Translations under genes and position numbers: made by a program
NCBI GenBank assembly: GCA_019648995.1
Contig: BLXT01001985.1
Span: forward strand, 187,777-214,367
Direction of reading: 5' to 3'
DNA length: 26,591 nucleotides
Source of the DNA: Plakobranchus ocellatus
Lineage: Eukaryota > Mollusca > Gastropoda > Plakobranchidae
In this document: positions 7,633 through 17,482 of the stretch, in pieces
Numbering within the stretch: position 1 is the first letter of the stretch
Layout: each line of letters begins with the position of its first letter
Notes under the pieces: model-generated
What the model was told of the DNA's origin: nothing
Database searches by the model: none
The model's input: the letters and a program-made list of their open reading frames with translations, nothing else

Positions 7633-9837
7633 GTGTACAAAATATCCTTTTATGTGAAAAAGCTAGCGGATAAGTTTTATTATCAACATCATGCAAAATG
7701 GGGCATCTAATGCAAAGTCTACGATAAGACTAAGAGTGTTTTCACGTAAAAAAAAAACACTACCCATTTCTCATTTAAAGTTAAAATTAAAATTTTTTGT
7801 CAGTAGACAAAAAAGTATGCTTAAATAACATTCGCATGATTTTTTCAGTTTTTTTTTCATTTTAGGTCTTGATCTTATGTTCGCACTGGCATAATATTGG
7901 AAAATAACATAAAATAAGGTATTTGCCAGCATATAAGTTAGCTTGTGTTGGAAAGAGATCAGTTTCTTAATATTAATTCAAAACAGAGGCACACATAAAA
8001 AAATAGGGATAAGATGAAATATAGTATCCTCTGACCCAATAAAGCTGACAGAAAAAATCTCATTGTGTGGCAAAACTACTGTAATGCAAGGGTTGTCATG
8101 GTCTTAAGGCACTATTAGGAGCAGACAAGCTGTAATCTTATTACAATACAAAAAACCTGAAAGCATGCATTTTTGACATAGAGCTTACGTGAAAAATGTG
8201 AATTTGTACGCCTTTTTAGCCATTGTATACATTTGCACCGATTTGTTGAATTGTACATATTTTTGCAAGAGAGGCCTTTTTTTTTTCCAGATAAAAATCA
8301 TTTAAAGAACCATTGTCAGGTGAATTGCTTAAAAGAGTAAAATCAGCCTTTGCAGGTTCTCTTCAGTAATAAAGTGTTTTTAACTTTAATTTTAGGCTAT
8401 ACTGATTTTTGCCATCATTTCTTTCTCAGGTAGGTTTGATGTTAAGTGTTTTGTTAAAATTCATGCATTGCATTACTGGGTAGCTTTTCTAAAAACATAT
8501 TCGTCTATTATGCACACTTTTTTTGGTAATCTGTAACACATTTTTGGCTTAAATCTTACACTTTGCCTGGTGGGTGGGTTGGTAGTTGTGCTGTGATCAT
8601 GTTGGATAAATGTATGCCTGTAAACATTTTTTTAACATCAATGCGTAAACTTTCTTTCTAATAAAAGAGAAATTACAGGAATGCCACATTTCTGGTTTTG
8701 GCCGGTATTCTGGCTTTTTTCCAATTCTTGTAGGACAATCTTAAGTTTTTTTAAACAAGTAATTTCGTTTGATTAAAAAATTGAAATAAGGAAATACTGT
8801 AAATGAAGTTGCTTCATGTTACTCTTTTTTTTCTTTTTAACAAGACGGCCACTAATTTATTTCTGAGACCATGAAATTATAGATAACTGTAATCATAATT
8901 AACATTAATAACAACTAAGTAACTCTACCTATTCTTGTTTTATTACAGTGAAAACAATATCTAAAATTTATGAGTATAGTTAGGGAAGTCCAATTTGGAC
9001 CCTACTTAATCACTGGTTTTATTTTTGAATTGCGATACATGAATTAAAGCAATTTGAGGCTTAGTCATTCAGACCTCTATTTGCCAAAGTCCTATAGAAT
9101 CTATACTTTGAAATACTTAAATCAGTTTTGATTACTAGAATGGCTTGACATGAGCTATTTTTAAGTGAAAGAGAGTGAAATGTAATTCAATTTGTAACAA
9201 CTATTGATCTAGATGAAGAACCAAATCCAGTAGAAGATCATTTTTTTTCTCAGAGGGAGAAAAATAATGTAGATGTAAGCTCCTGACCTAGATTAAAAAT
9301 GGAGTTTTAGCTAAAAATTGTAAGTAAGATTAAAAAAAAATATAGTGATTTCTCCTATTCTTATAAACTTTGGATGAAGGTCCAACCAAGGATCTGAATC
9401 AAAATTGTCTTCATGTTAGACTAGATAGACTCAGGGTGCTTACACTTTCAGTGAAACTGAAGACCAAAGAAAGGATAATCCAAATTCTGGATCAAACTAA
9501 AGACTTCTTCCTATTTAACCCACTGGCAAGATTTAGAAATGTAAGTCTACACACAAAAAAAAAAAACCCAGTACATTTATGAAACCTTGACTGATATCCA
9601 ATCTGTCATATTACATTATATAATCATGATTTTATGACTTCAAATAGGATACAATTTCTTTAGATCACTTGCGCTTTATCTTTAAATTAATTGCTGAAAC
9701 AGAATCTGATCAACTGAAACTCATTCACAATTATCCAAGATGGTGATCTAAAAATGGTCCTTTTTTTTTCTTAAATTTTCAAAAGGTATCTATTTTTAGA
9801 CAAAATTCATGATAATTATTGGTAATTTTATAAATTG
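7633..9837. other. AT-rich intron-like DNA, no gene seen
   Basis: Very AT-rich, with many T runs and stop codons in all frames. An open 70-codon stretch at 9370-9582 has no protein-like features. I find no RNA gene or defined repeat here, apart from 9755-9837, which loosely resembles about 6200-6285 just ahead of copy A. Confidence 0.5.
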
Positions 9838-10140
9838 TCAAGGGTTGACTAAAATTGCCTTTATTTTGTTATCATCATCAGAATATCGCTCAGTTTGCGT
9901 AATCGGGAGTCTTTCCAAGTTCTCTCCATCAGAATAAAAATTAATGTGAAAATAGAGCAACATCTTGTCTGCAGCCTCAGGCATGAAGCCCTGATCTAAG
10001 GTCAGGAGGTTTATATCTCTCGGCTGGAGCAAAAACCAAAATGTCTCATTTGAAAACCCAATTTTGATTTCACTCGTGTTCCAGTAGATGTGTAAAGTTA
10101 AATTTGACCTGCATATATGACAATTGCGATTGTGTGGCAC
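9838..10140 (-). pseudogene. Unidentified coding-like fragment, copy B
   Basis: A 100-codon open frame on the minus strand has protein-like composition and ends KIKAILVNP-stop. GC is higher than in the flanks. A splice-acceptor-like CATATATGCAG lies inside its N-terminal part (near 10111 on the minus strand), so the true exon may start there and cover only about the last 90 codons. The C-terminal word is conserved in decayed copy A near 6290. Of the six base differences between the two shared anchors, read in this frame, four fall in third and two in first codon positions. That is a weak sign of past coding constraint. No domain is recognised. It could be a transposon ORF fragment, a gene-family relic, or a real terminal exon. 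Confidence 0.3.
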
Positions 10141-11298
10141 ACTTTAATTACAATCCTAGAAAGGTTCAGGCTTTTGCCTTTCTGGTAATTAGCTTGTACT
10201 TTTAGTAGTTCAGGAGCAGAAATAATACAATAACAATAGAAAACATAATCAAACATTGAATTTAACTCTGGCCGTATCCATCACACAGCCAAGAAAAAGG
10301 TTAGTTGATCATTTGAACCAAAGACAAAGAAATTTGTTCCCCTTTACAGCTAATTTAGATTGGGTTTAAAAGTGCTCTTTCTGCCTTCTAAGAAAATCTT
10401 TTAGCTTCAATGTGCAGATGGCTGTCTCAAATTTAATTTTGATAAAGAGGATCTAGGTGTGGTTGACTTGCCATTGTGTCACCAATGCTTCACTTTTCTA
10501 GTTAAATTAAAATAGTGTATGCCTCGAAGCAAATGTCATGTTTTAATATATATGTGACAGAACACCTTTAGCTATGCAGTGGATAGGCTTCGTTATGTTT
10601 TCAAGTATTATTTTCATAATGATGGTTTGCCATTATGAATAATTATGCCCATAGGGCTTCGTCTTCCCTAGAGAGTGTCACAAGGCTATATATTTGTAAT
10701 GACATGCGTACCCAAATATTAAATGGGTCATTTTCTTAGAGGTTCTACAAGAAATCTTGTGTGATTTATCAAAATATTTTTCAGTCGAGTCTCTATTCTC
10801 AAAGTTATCAATGTATTCCTTTGACTAACCCACACAGGTCCACAGTTAGAAATAACAGATAGTTTCAAATATCTTGCTGGTAAAAGTTGAACTTTCGTAT
10901 GGCCATTTTTTTTTTGTATTGGATTTTAATCTTTTCTGAGAATCGATTTCGTGAAAAATACAATCTTTTGCCCCAAGTGCTTTTCTTGTTTCTTGATAAT
11001 TTTTTATTCGTTGCTTAACTCTACTTTTCTAAATTATGCAAACACGAAAGTGGTTTAGCTATTAACAATTGCAAGCGCAATGGCTGATTAGATAATAAAT
11101 CTTGTGGCCAGAGTTGAAGCTGAAGAATTTTTATGGTGTAGCCAAGCTGAATTTACATGGTCCTTATGGAAAAGTGTTCAATACATGGACGTAAAGTTAA
11201 AGCTAACAAGTGATTATGCTTAATTTTGCTTGCAGTGACTTGAGATGCAGAAAATATAACTTTTTTTTCAAATTTAAAAACATCTTGAAGCCTCGGCA
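10141..11298. other. Intron-like DNA with further coding-like scraps
   Basis: On the minus strand, about 10370-10450 reads IKFETAICTLKLKDFLRRQ and then reaches a stop. About 10530-10617 reads KIILENITKPIHCIAKG, matching copy A near 7600. These scraps lie in line with 9838-10140 and 11739-12172 and may be parts of one decayed minus-strand element. Otherwise AT-rich. Confidence 0.3.
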
Positions 11299-11517
11299 AA
11301 ATTATGCCAATTGTGTTTTTTCCTCTTACGATGCCAAGTTATGCCAATTGTATTTTTTCCTGTTTCGGAGCCAAATTATGCCAATTGTGTTTTTTCCTGT
11401 TTCGGAGCCAAATTATGCCAATTGTGTTTTTTCCTGTTTTGGAGCCAAATGATGCCAATTGTGTTTTTTCTTGTTTTGGAGCCAAATGATGCCTATTGTG
11501 TTTTTTCTTGTTTTGGA
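11299..11517 (+). repeat. 37-bp minisatellite, six copies
   Basis: The word ATGCC(A/T)ATTG recurs at 11304, 11341, 11378, 11415, 11452 and 11489, exactly 37 bases apart. Each unit continues with a T run and, from the second copy on, CTGTTT(C/T)GGAGCCAAA. The first copy is the most diverged and the T-to-C changes run in order along the array. Because 37 is not a multiple of three, the same peptide appears in several frames; the short ORFs here are artefacts. Confidence 0.97.
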
Positions 11518-11738
11518 CATTCAACTAATTCAATGTCAAAAAAAAAAAAAACGAATGCATCACAAACATTTTGATTAAAGAAGTTTCAGTACTGTGTTCA
11601 GTATCTCAGCAAACACATGTAGAAGAAATAAAAACGAGTTCTGGAACATTTTTCACTTTCATCTCCAGCATCACTTTACCTCCCATATGGCTATTTTGCC
11701 TCTAGCCAGCTTTCCTGCCATGCACATCTAGTTTTAGA

Positions 11739-12172
11739 TTATGAGATTATTCCTTGAGCATCACAGCATCTGACAGGATAGAAGAAAGTTCTTGCATATC
11801 CTGGGTGAACAATGATGCAATCACTAGCAGACTTCACCATCGTGTGAGAGGTTATTCTTTTTCTAGTTTGGTTAATGTTTTTTATCTCCAGCCCTGTGTT
11901 CACCCAACCCCAACTGCAGTGGTTATATCTTGTGTAAGAGTCTTGGCCCAATAGTAAAGGAAAGCAAATGAATCAACCTCACTGCCATATGAGACTTTGG
12001 AGAAAAAAAATTCTTCACTCCATGTTTCTGTAGGCTCATTCCAAGACTGAATTTCTTTTTTTAACACAGATGTTGATAGATTAGATGTAAGTTTGGTAGT
12101 TTCATCACAAAATTGTTTTATAGCAGAACTTTTATGTTGATGCATTAGGTAGAGCAGAGGCCTCCTTTTCAA
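11739..12172 (-). pseudogene. Unidentified coding-like fragment with frame break
   Basis: Two overlapping minus-strand frames (12172 down to 11900, then 11951 down to 11739) together look like one protein stretch broken by a frameshift or an intron in the overlap. The first frame ends ...YWAKTLTQDITTAVGVG, and a donor-like G|GTGAACAC lies exactly there. The W...F...W...GVG spacing faintly recalls the end of a CAP/SCP domain, but the diagnostic GHFTQ-type residues are absent, so no family is assigned. It lies upstream of, and on the same strand as, the fragments at 10617-9838 and may be part of the same decayed gene or element. Confidence 0.25.
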
Positions 12173-13194
12173 ATTTTAGTGTATAATCCTTTGTGGGTTA
12201 AAATAAGATCTTAGGAAAACTGCATCTTGTTCTACTTTTTTTTCCTGAACCATTTGCTTTTTTAAATTTGAGGGTTCCACCAGATCCTGAGTTATAACTA
12301 TTTTTAATCATGCCCTTTACACAAAACTGAAAACAAGGACAATGGCTCTCTTTTGCTTACAAATCAGCATTTTTGTTGTATTACTATTATACTAAATAAC
12401 GACAGACCCTAGCCAAGGCAAAGAATGATCTTTTTTTAAACACTCCATATCAAATTCAATTACCATCTAGTTTAGATCTGGTCTAGATCTTCATAACTCT
12501 CTCTGCTAAGAGCTCAAGTGTAGATCAGAGGATAAACTTAAGTCTTGATCAGAGTCTAAAAATAGCCTATGAATATATTTAAATCTAGTAATTGGTCATT
12601 AAATTTGCATGTCATTTTTACATGAAATTTTGCAGTATGTATATTATTCATATGTTATTGTTTTATGTTTGTGTACTTTGGTATGAATGGATTCGGAACT
12701 GTCTGCTGGTTAATTATGAGGGGAGGAACCACTGCCAATAATTTAAAACTTTACTGATCCTAAAAATGTGTATCTCTGTCTTGTTATGTTTATGTGACAT
12801 CAATCAAACCCATTTGTTTTCATATGCAGCTTGTAGTGGCAGTGCTGCAAACTTTCAGACTTTACGTCCTCAAAACATGAATTTGATTATCTTCTTTTGC
12901 TGAGAAACAAGACGTGGAAGAACTCTTTGCATAAAAATCTCGAACACTTTAAAGTATGTTGTTTCTGCCTTGGAAGTTTCCTCTCAAAAGCTGAATGCAA
13001 CATTTGCATGGTTTTCCACGCTTGCCATTACTTACAAACCATTACCAGTTATACCTTAATTCAATGGGACTTAGTGTAGGTGCTTATTGACAGAAGAGTT
13101 GAAAACATAAGGGACAAAGTGACATGCTGTTTGTGCATACAGCGCTACTCTCTGATGAACCCTTTCCCTGGTTATACACCCCTTCTCCCTCTAT

Positions 13195-13210
13195 CTGTCT
13201 GTCTGTCTGT
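13195..13210. repeat. (CTGT)4 microsatellite
   Basis: Four tandem CTGT units embedded in a CT-rich stretch. Confidence 0.9.
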
Positions 13211-13381
13211 TTCTCTGACATTTTCTCTATCTGGTCTCACAAGCACTCGCTATTGCAAGCAAAGAAACAACAGCATTCACTGATAACTGGGCAGTACGGC
13301 AGCCTGAAATAGACTACCCCTCCATCTTCTCCCTTCCTGTCATCTCCTTTTGTACATGTATTAGCTTGCGATAGTATGATA

Positions 13382-13404
13382 GGGGAGGGGGGGGGGCGCG
13401 GCGG
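13382..13404 (+). repeat. G run with GC-rich tail
   Basis: GGGGAGGGGGGGGGG is followed by CGCGGCGG. The G-rich strand could form a G-quadruplex. It lies about 550 bases before the start codon of the main gene, in the presumed intron. Confidence 0.8.
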
Positions 13405-13814
13405 CTTAAGTCTTGCCACCTCCTCTAGAGCAGAGAGCAGATAATGGCCCAGAATGGTTGGCATGAAGAGAAGAAGCTATTTATCGCTGGGTTAACGGGC
13501 TGCCTACAGGTGGATAGGTGATCATCCCAAGGAGTTTTGAAATAGAGAAATTTCAAGGAGGTTGAAGGAAAACGGTCGTCAAAGCAGATGATCATCTTGT
13601 ACAGGTGCCTAGAGGGCAGGTTTAACTAATTAAATATCATCTGTAGCAGTTTCAAATGCTCATAATCACATGTAAATTTTCCTTTTTCTTTTTTTTTCTG
13701 AATAATCGTGGGGCCCACCAATAGTGTGCAGAGGAAAATGAGTTACACATCTTAATTTCTTATGATGAAAGGCCTGTAAATTCCTATTCAAATCATCCGT
13801 TTTGGACTAATCTG

Positions 13815-13838
13815 TATTTTACCTTCTCTTGGTTTCAG
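13815..13838 (+). other. 3' splice site of the 5' UTR intron
   Basis: TATTTTACCTTCTCTTGGTTTCAG is a strong pyrimidine tract ending in CAG at 13838, 113 bases before the start codon. It implies that the main gene has at least one upstream non-coding exon, and that 13839 is the first base of the coding exon. Confidence 0.7.
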
Positions 13839-13846
13839 ATTTTTGG

Positions 13847-13900
13847 ATGATGGTCTCCTTGCCGCCTGCCACTGTTAACCAGGAACAGTTTACCTTGTGA
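13847..13900 (+). promoter_or_regulatory. Upstream ORF in the 5' UTR, 17 codons
   Basis: Two adjacent ATGs (13847, 13850) open a short frame, MMVSLPPATVNQEQFTL, that stops at TGA 13898-13900. It is in the same frame as the main CDS, 51 bases upstream of its ATG. Both ATGs lie inside the inferred coding exon, so any transcript spliced at 13838 carries them. Such uORFs usually lower translation of the main ORF. Confidence 0.5.
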
Positions 13901-13951
13901 CCCCTGGGTGGCATTAGCGGGTGTTTGATAGAGTTGAAATAGTACAACACC

Positions 13952-16900
13952 ATGGCTGAGGTGGCCAACTCTCGTGGAGCATCATCTCAGTCAAGCACCA
14001 ACTCATCCTCGGATATGATTCCTGATCCACCGGAGGAACTAGTCTTGTCTCCCAGCATGAAGGCAGCCATGGATCGCATTCTGCCTTGCTCTGCATCCCA
14101 ACTACTGCAGCATAAGCTTTCACTGGACGAAGATTCTCTGGGCAGATTGCCTCAGATGCACAGTGATAGTTCACAGCAGAAAAGAAACAGTACTGTCCCT
14201 CCTGGCAATTTCGCCGGCAACAAAAACCAGCGCTTGAGCTTGCAGAATGGCAGCTTCTTGAGTGCTGAGTTGAATATCATCAAGGAAAATGGAGATGTTG
14301 GAAACTGCATGCAAGAAAAGCCAGGAGGTCAGTCGTCAATAGAGAAACAGGGTGAAAAGAAAAGTGGGGCAAGGAAAAAAATTAGCAGAGCAGATTTGGA
14401 GGTAATTACTGCCGGGGATGCAGCTGCTGCAGGTTTTCATGAGAGAACATCCAGACGCTCATCCTTTGAGAGACCCAGCAGTGATGTGCAGTCTAAAGCT
14501 GGCTCGGATTCTGATGATGTCAGCAGGCCTTTTGCAGTTGTTAGGGAAAAGAGAAAGGAAAAACGCAGGAGAAAAAAGAATCATACTCACTCCACTGAAG
14601 AATCTCACAATGGCTCAGTCAGTGTTGGAGATTCAGACAATGATTTTGTATCTGATCGGCACAAGGAAAAGCCTGGTCATATTTGTAAAGAGAAATCTAA
14701 GGCCATCTCTGAACTGCCTCTTTCAGATATTGCAGCAGAGCCTATAGCAGGTAAAAAAACCTTTAATGGTGGTGGCCATGCATTGGGTTTACCTGGCCAT
14801 GAGTTGTCAACATTATCAACCAGTTATGTGAACAAGTATCTCCAAGGGCCTCATGGTAGAGAAAACCTTCCCCTCAGCGACGATATGTCTAATAACTCAT
14901 TCTCATCAACAAAGGAAAATTTTGAAAATAAAATCAGGGTGGAACATCAGAAGTTGCCCAGGGTTAAACTCCCATGCTTCCACATGGCAAAACATAAGAA
15001 CAAAATCAGAAAAACATTCCCTCCCTGTTTTGTGGTGATTGAACAAATATCTGCTCTACTTACACAAGCAGACTCCAGAGTCCTTAACTTGGCTCACTTA
15101 AGCCAAGATGGTTCAGAGCTACCAGGGAAAGTCCTTCCACTTTCTGTGAGATTGAAAAACCTATCCAGGTCTTGCGCAAAAGGCCTAATTTCTTGCAGAA
15201 AGCAAAAAAGAGACAAAAAAATAGCTGAAGCCAAGAAAAATGCTGATTTTGGAGAGATCTCTATACTTGATTCAGAAGATGACTTTGAAGTATCAAGGGG
15301 TGGTCGCTCTTTGAGAAAGAGAGACAAGACAATTAGTTATGTGGAGCCAACAGAGGCGGACATTTTCCTTGAATACAGCAGGAAGCGTTCCCGCAGCAAA
15401 ACGAAAGAAGATAGTGAGGAAGTAAAGAGGCGGAAACTGAATGCACCTACTGAAGAACCTACAGTTCTTAATGACAAGTCAGATAATTCGAAAAACGATA
15501 AAAACCTGCCGTCTGCAGAAGCTCTAGCAAAAGATAAAAACAAAAGACTTCCTCCTCCTCCTCTCCATGACTATGCTAGAGCCAGACCAGCGAATGGTGG
15601 AGTTCAGGAGGTGGTCATCTATCCCAAAGCCCCTGTGGGAAAGGAATCATCATCCAAAGGCAAATCCAAAACTATTGAGATCCGGCCAGCAATACCAGTC
15701 AGCTCTGTTGCTCCTACAACAATCATTCAATCGATGCTTTCAAACCAGCATATGTCAGGACTCATCTCTAGATTTCCTCCATATCTCACTAGCATGCCTA
15801 CCTCCTCTGGCATGTTGAGTGCTTCTACTATGTCGTCTTCCCTTACAGGAGCTGGGATTACTGCATCCACCCCTGTCAGGCCACAGTTTTGCATGGTCAA
15901 AATGGATGGTAAGGATGTTCTCTTGCAAGTTTTGCCCCCATCAGCCCCAGGTGCTGCATCTCAGGGCTCGACGCTTTTGCTCCCTGGCGGCAAAAGACTT
16001 GTGGTTCCCCCCAGCCATCATTTGTCCCAACAGATCAGTCGTGCCCCACGTCTGATGACCCCCTTTCCCAGTTCAACCATGCCCATGCCTCTTACCTCAC
16101 CTCTTCCGCCAGGCCTTACAGCTGCCCCTGTCATAAGCACTATTTCTACTCAGCGTCTCCCTCTAACCATTCCCAGTGTGTCCACATCACAGAACTTGAG
16201 TGTTCAAGCTACTTCCAGCTCATCGTCGTCTCGCACTGCACCACCCAGAACATTAATACCAGTGACCGTGTATCCACCAACTTCTGCAGCAGTTACAGCT
16301 TCAGCGCCAGCACCACCAAGAACAGCAACCCTAACAAGCTCCACAACACGCCCTCTGCCAGTTTCCTCTGTCTCAATGGCAGCACCATACTCTACAAGTG
16401 TGGTGCGGAACATTTGTATGTCAGCACCAAACCTACGAGCGGCTGTTCCAAACCAACCTACAAGTGTGCGGTCAGTTAGGATCTTTGTACCAGGATGCCA
16501 GGCCACGGGAATGCCCAGCAGGTTTGCAACTTTAGGCAGTGTTACAGCCACCTCTAATGCTCTTACTAGACTGTCGGCTAGCAGTGACCTCCTACCTCAG
16601 AGAAAACAAGCTAATGATAAACTGACTCCAGAGCAAAGAGCAGAGAAGAGGAGAAAACTGGAAAAAAAATACCCCCTTCCTCCTGGCGTGGTCATCAAAA
16701 CAGAACCTTTGGAGAGTCCATCTCATACCCAGTCATCCGCATCATATGGCAGGTCATTGCTTCCAGGCAGTATCCAAGTTTTGTCTACTGCAAGAAGACC
16801 AGGTATGCAAAGTATCCGTTTTGCGAATCCTGCATCTCTCAGTAGTGGTAGCTTTGTGCCTCTGACTAATTTCATTGTGCGTGCAGCATCAGGTGATGGC

Positions 16901-17482
16901 AGGCAGACAATACTCATCCCCTCGTCATTGGGCATGCTCACCACTGGTGCAACGGCCAGGTCATCTGGCACGTCTGTTTCTTCTGTTTCAAGTGTTGGGT
17001 CAACATTGTCATCATCGTCATCAGCATCATCAACTTCCATAATTGTGACAACTGTGAGCTCCACTTTAGGAGGTACCATCAGCATCCTGTCTTCAGTCAC
17101 CTCTGCAGTTTCCACATGCAGTACAACAGTTACTACCTCATGTGCGTCTGGTCCTGTCTCATCCCAAGCTGTCCTGCAACCTCCTGGTGCCTTGCCATCA
17201 TCACCGTCAGCTCAAACAAATGGATCTGTGATAGCAAAGCTGAAGACAGAGATAGAGGCAATGAACAAACTGCTTGTAGCTCAGGAGGCCATGGGGCTTC
17301 GGGGTGCCCGTGTTGAAAAGCTGAAGGAGCTGTTGAAGAAAAAAGAAGACACGTTGAAAAACTTACTCGAGAGACCAGAAAATGACAGTGCTGCCTCTGC
17401 TAGCACTAATCTTCATTCTAATTTAGATCCTCCTGAAAGCTCAGGCTCCGCTAATGAGCATGAGGTTATTGAAATTGATTAA
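13952..17482 (+). CDS. Large disordered nuclear protein with HP1 and SUMO motifs, possibly LRIF1-like
   Basis: Single-exon ORF of 1176 residues. The start is supported by a Kozak context (ACCATGG) and an in-frame TAG at 13940-13942. Visible parts: Ser-rich N terminus (1-25); basic NLS clusters at 198-211, 478-484, 491-496 and 899-906; PRVKL (336-340), a PxVxL HP1 chromoshadow-binding motif; ISIL-DSEDD (436-444) and C-terminal VIEID (1172-1176), SUMO-interaction motifs; IKTE (915-918), a SUMO acceptor site; a patch VKMDGKDVLLQVLP (649-662); long Ser/Thr/Pro-rich tracts (about 580-880 and 1000-1090); and a short coiled coil (about 1093-1140) with two LxxLL motifs, LKELL (1124-1128) and LKNLL (1135-1139). 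The coiled coil and the DGK-LLQ-LP patch recall vertebrate LRIF1/HBiX1, an HP1- and SMCHD1-binding heterochromatin protein of about 770 residues, but the motif order differs. A nuclear chromatin role is inferred; orthology is unproven. Confidence 0.93.
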   Translation: MAEVANSRGASSQSSTNSSSDMIPDPPEELVLSPSMKAAMDRILPCSASQLLQHKLSLDEDSLGRLPQMHSDSSQQKRNSTVPPGNFAGNKNQRLSLQNGSFLSAELNIIKENGDVGNCMQEKPGGQSSIEKQGEKKSGARKKISRADLEVITAGDAAAAGFHERTSRRSSFERPSSDVQSKAGSDSDDVSRPFAVVREKRKEKRRRKKNHTHSTEESHNGSVSVGDSDNDFVSDRHKEKPGHICKEKSKAISELPLSDIAAEPIAGKKTFNGGGHALGLPGHELSTLSTSYVNKYLQGPHGRENLPLSDDMSNNSFSSTKENFENKIRVEHQKLPRVKLPCFHMAKHKNKIRKTFPPCFVVIEQISALLTQADSRVLNLAHLSQDGSELPGKVLPLSVRLKNLSRSCAKGLISCRKQKRDKKIAEAKKNADFGEISILDSEDDFEVSRGGRSLRKRDKTISYVEPTEADIFLEYSRKRSRSKTKEDSEEVKRRKLNAPTEEPTVLNDKSDNSKNDKNLPSAEALAKDKNKRLPPPPLHDYARARPANGGVQEVVIYPKAPVGKESSSKGKSKTIEIRPAIPVSSVAPTTIIQSMLSNQHMSGLISRFPPYLTSMPTSSGMLSASTMSSSLTGAGITASTPVRPQFCMVKMDGKDVLLQVLPPSAPGAASQGSTLLLPGGKRLVVPPSHHLSQQISRAPRLMTPFPSSTMPMPLTSPLPPGLTAAPVISTISTQRLPLTIPSVSTSQNLSVQATSSSSSSRTAPPRTLIPVTVYPPTSAAVTASAPAPPRTATLTSSTTRPLPVSSVSMAAPYSTSVVRNICMSAPNLRAAVPNQPTSVRSVRIFVPGCQATGMPSRFATLGSVTATSNALTRLSASSDLLPQRKQANDKLTPEQRAEKRRKLEKKYPLPPGVVIKTEPLESPSHTQSSASYGRSLLPGSIQVLSTARRPGMQSIRFANPASLSSGSFVPLTNFIVRAASGDGRQTILIPSSLGMLTTGATARSSGTSVSSVSSVGSTLSSSSSASSTSIIVTTVSSTLGGTISILSSVTSAVSTCSTTVTTSCASGPVSSQAVLQPPGALPSSPSAQTNGSVIAKLKTEIEAMNKLLVAQEAMGLRGARVEKLKELLKKKEDTLKNLLERPENDSAASASTNLHSNLDPPESSGSANEHEVIEID
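17007..17036 (+). repeat. TCA/TCG codon repeat in the CDS
   Basis: A (TCA/TCG/GCA)n run encodes a Ser/Ala tract (residues about 1019-1028). Its length may vary between alleles without breaking the frame. Confidence 0.75.

Larger units (their letters stand above)
12173..13814. other. Intron-like DNA, no gene seen
   Basis: AT-rich at first, then more balanced from about 13080. It contains a (CTGT)n microsatellite and a G run, listed separately. No ORF has protein-like character. The right end supplies the polypyrimidine tract of the acceptor before the main gene. Confidence 0.5.

Noticed and set aside
11210-11574. Repetitive ORFs with 'MPIVFFPV'-type peptide units
   Set aside because: They are the 37-bp minisatellite read in three plus frames and one minus frame.
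11739-12172. CAP/SCP-domain gene
   Set aside because: Only the W-F-W-GVG spacing matches; the hallmark histidine and GHFTQ-type motif are absent, so I kept it as unidentified.
13914-14174. Minus-strand 86-codon ORF over the start of the main gene
   Set aside because: It is a shadow of the plus-strand coding frame, with no family match.
16204-17115. Minus-strand ORFs of 115 and 130 codons
   Set aside because: They lie antisense inside the large CDS and reflect its Ser/Thr-rich codons; no independent support.
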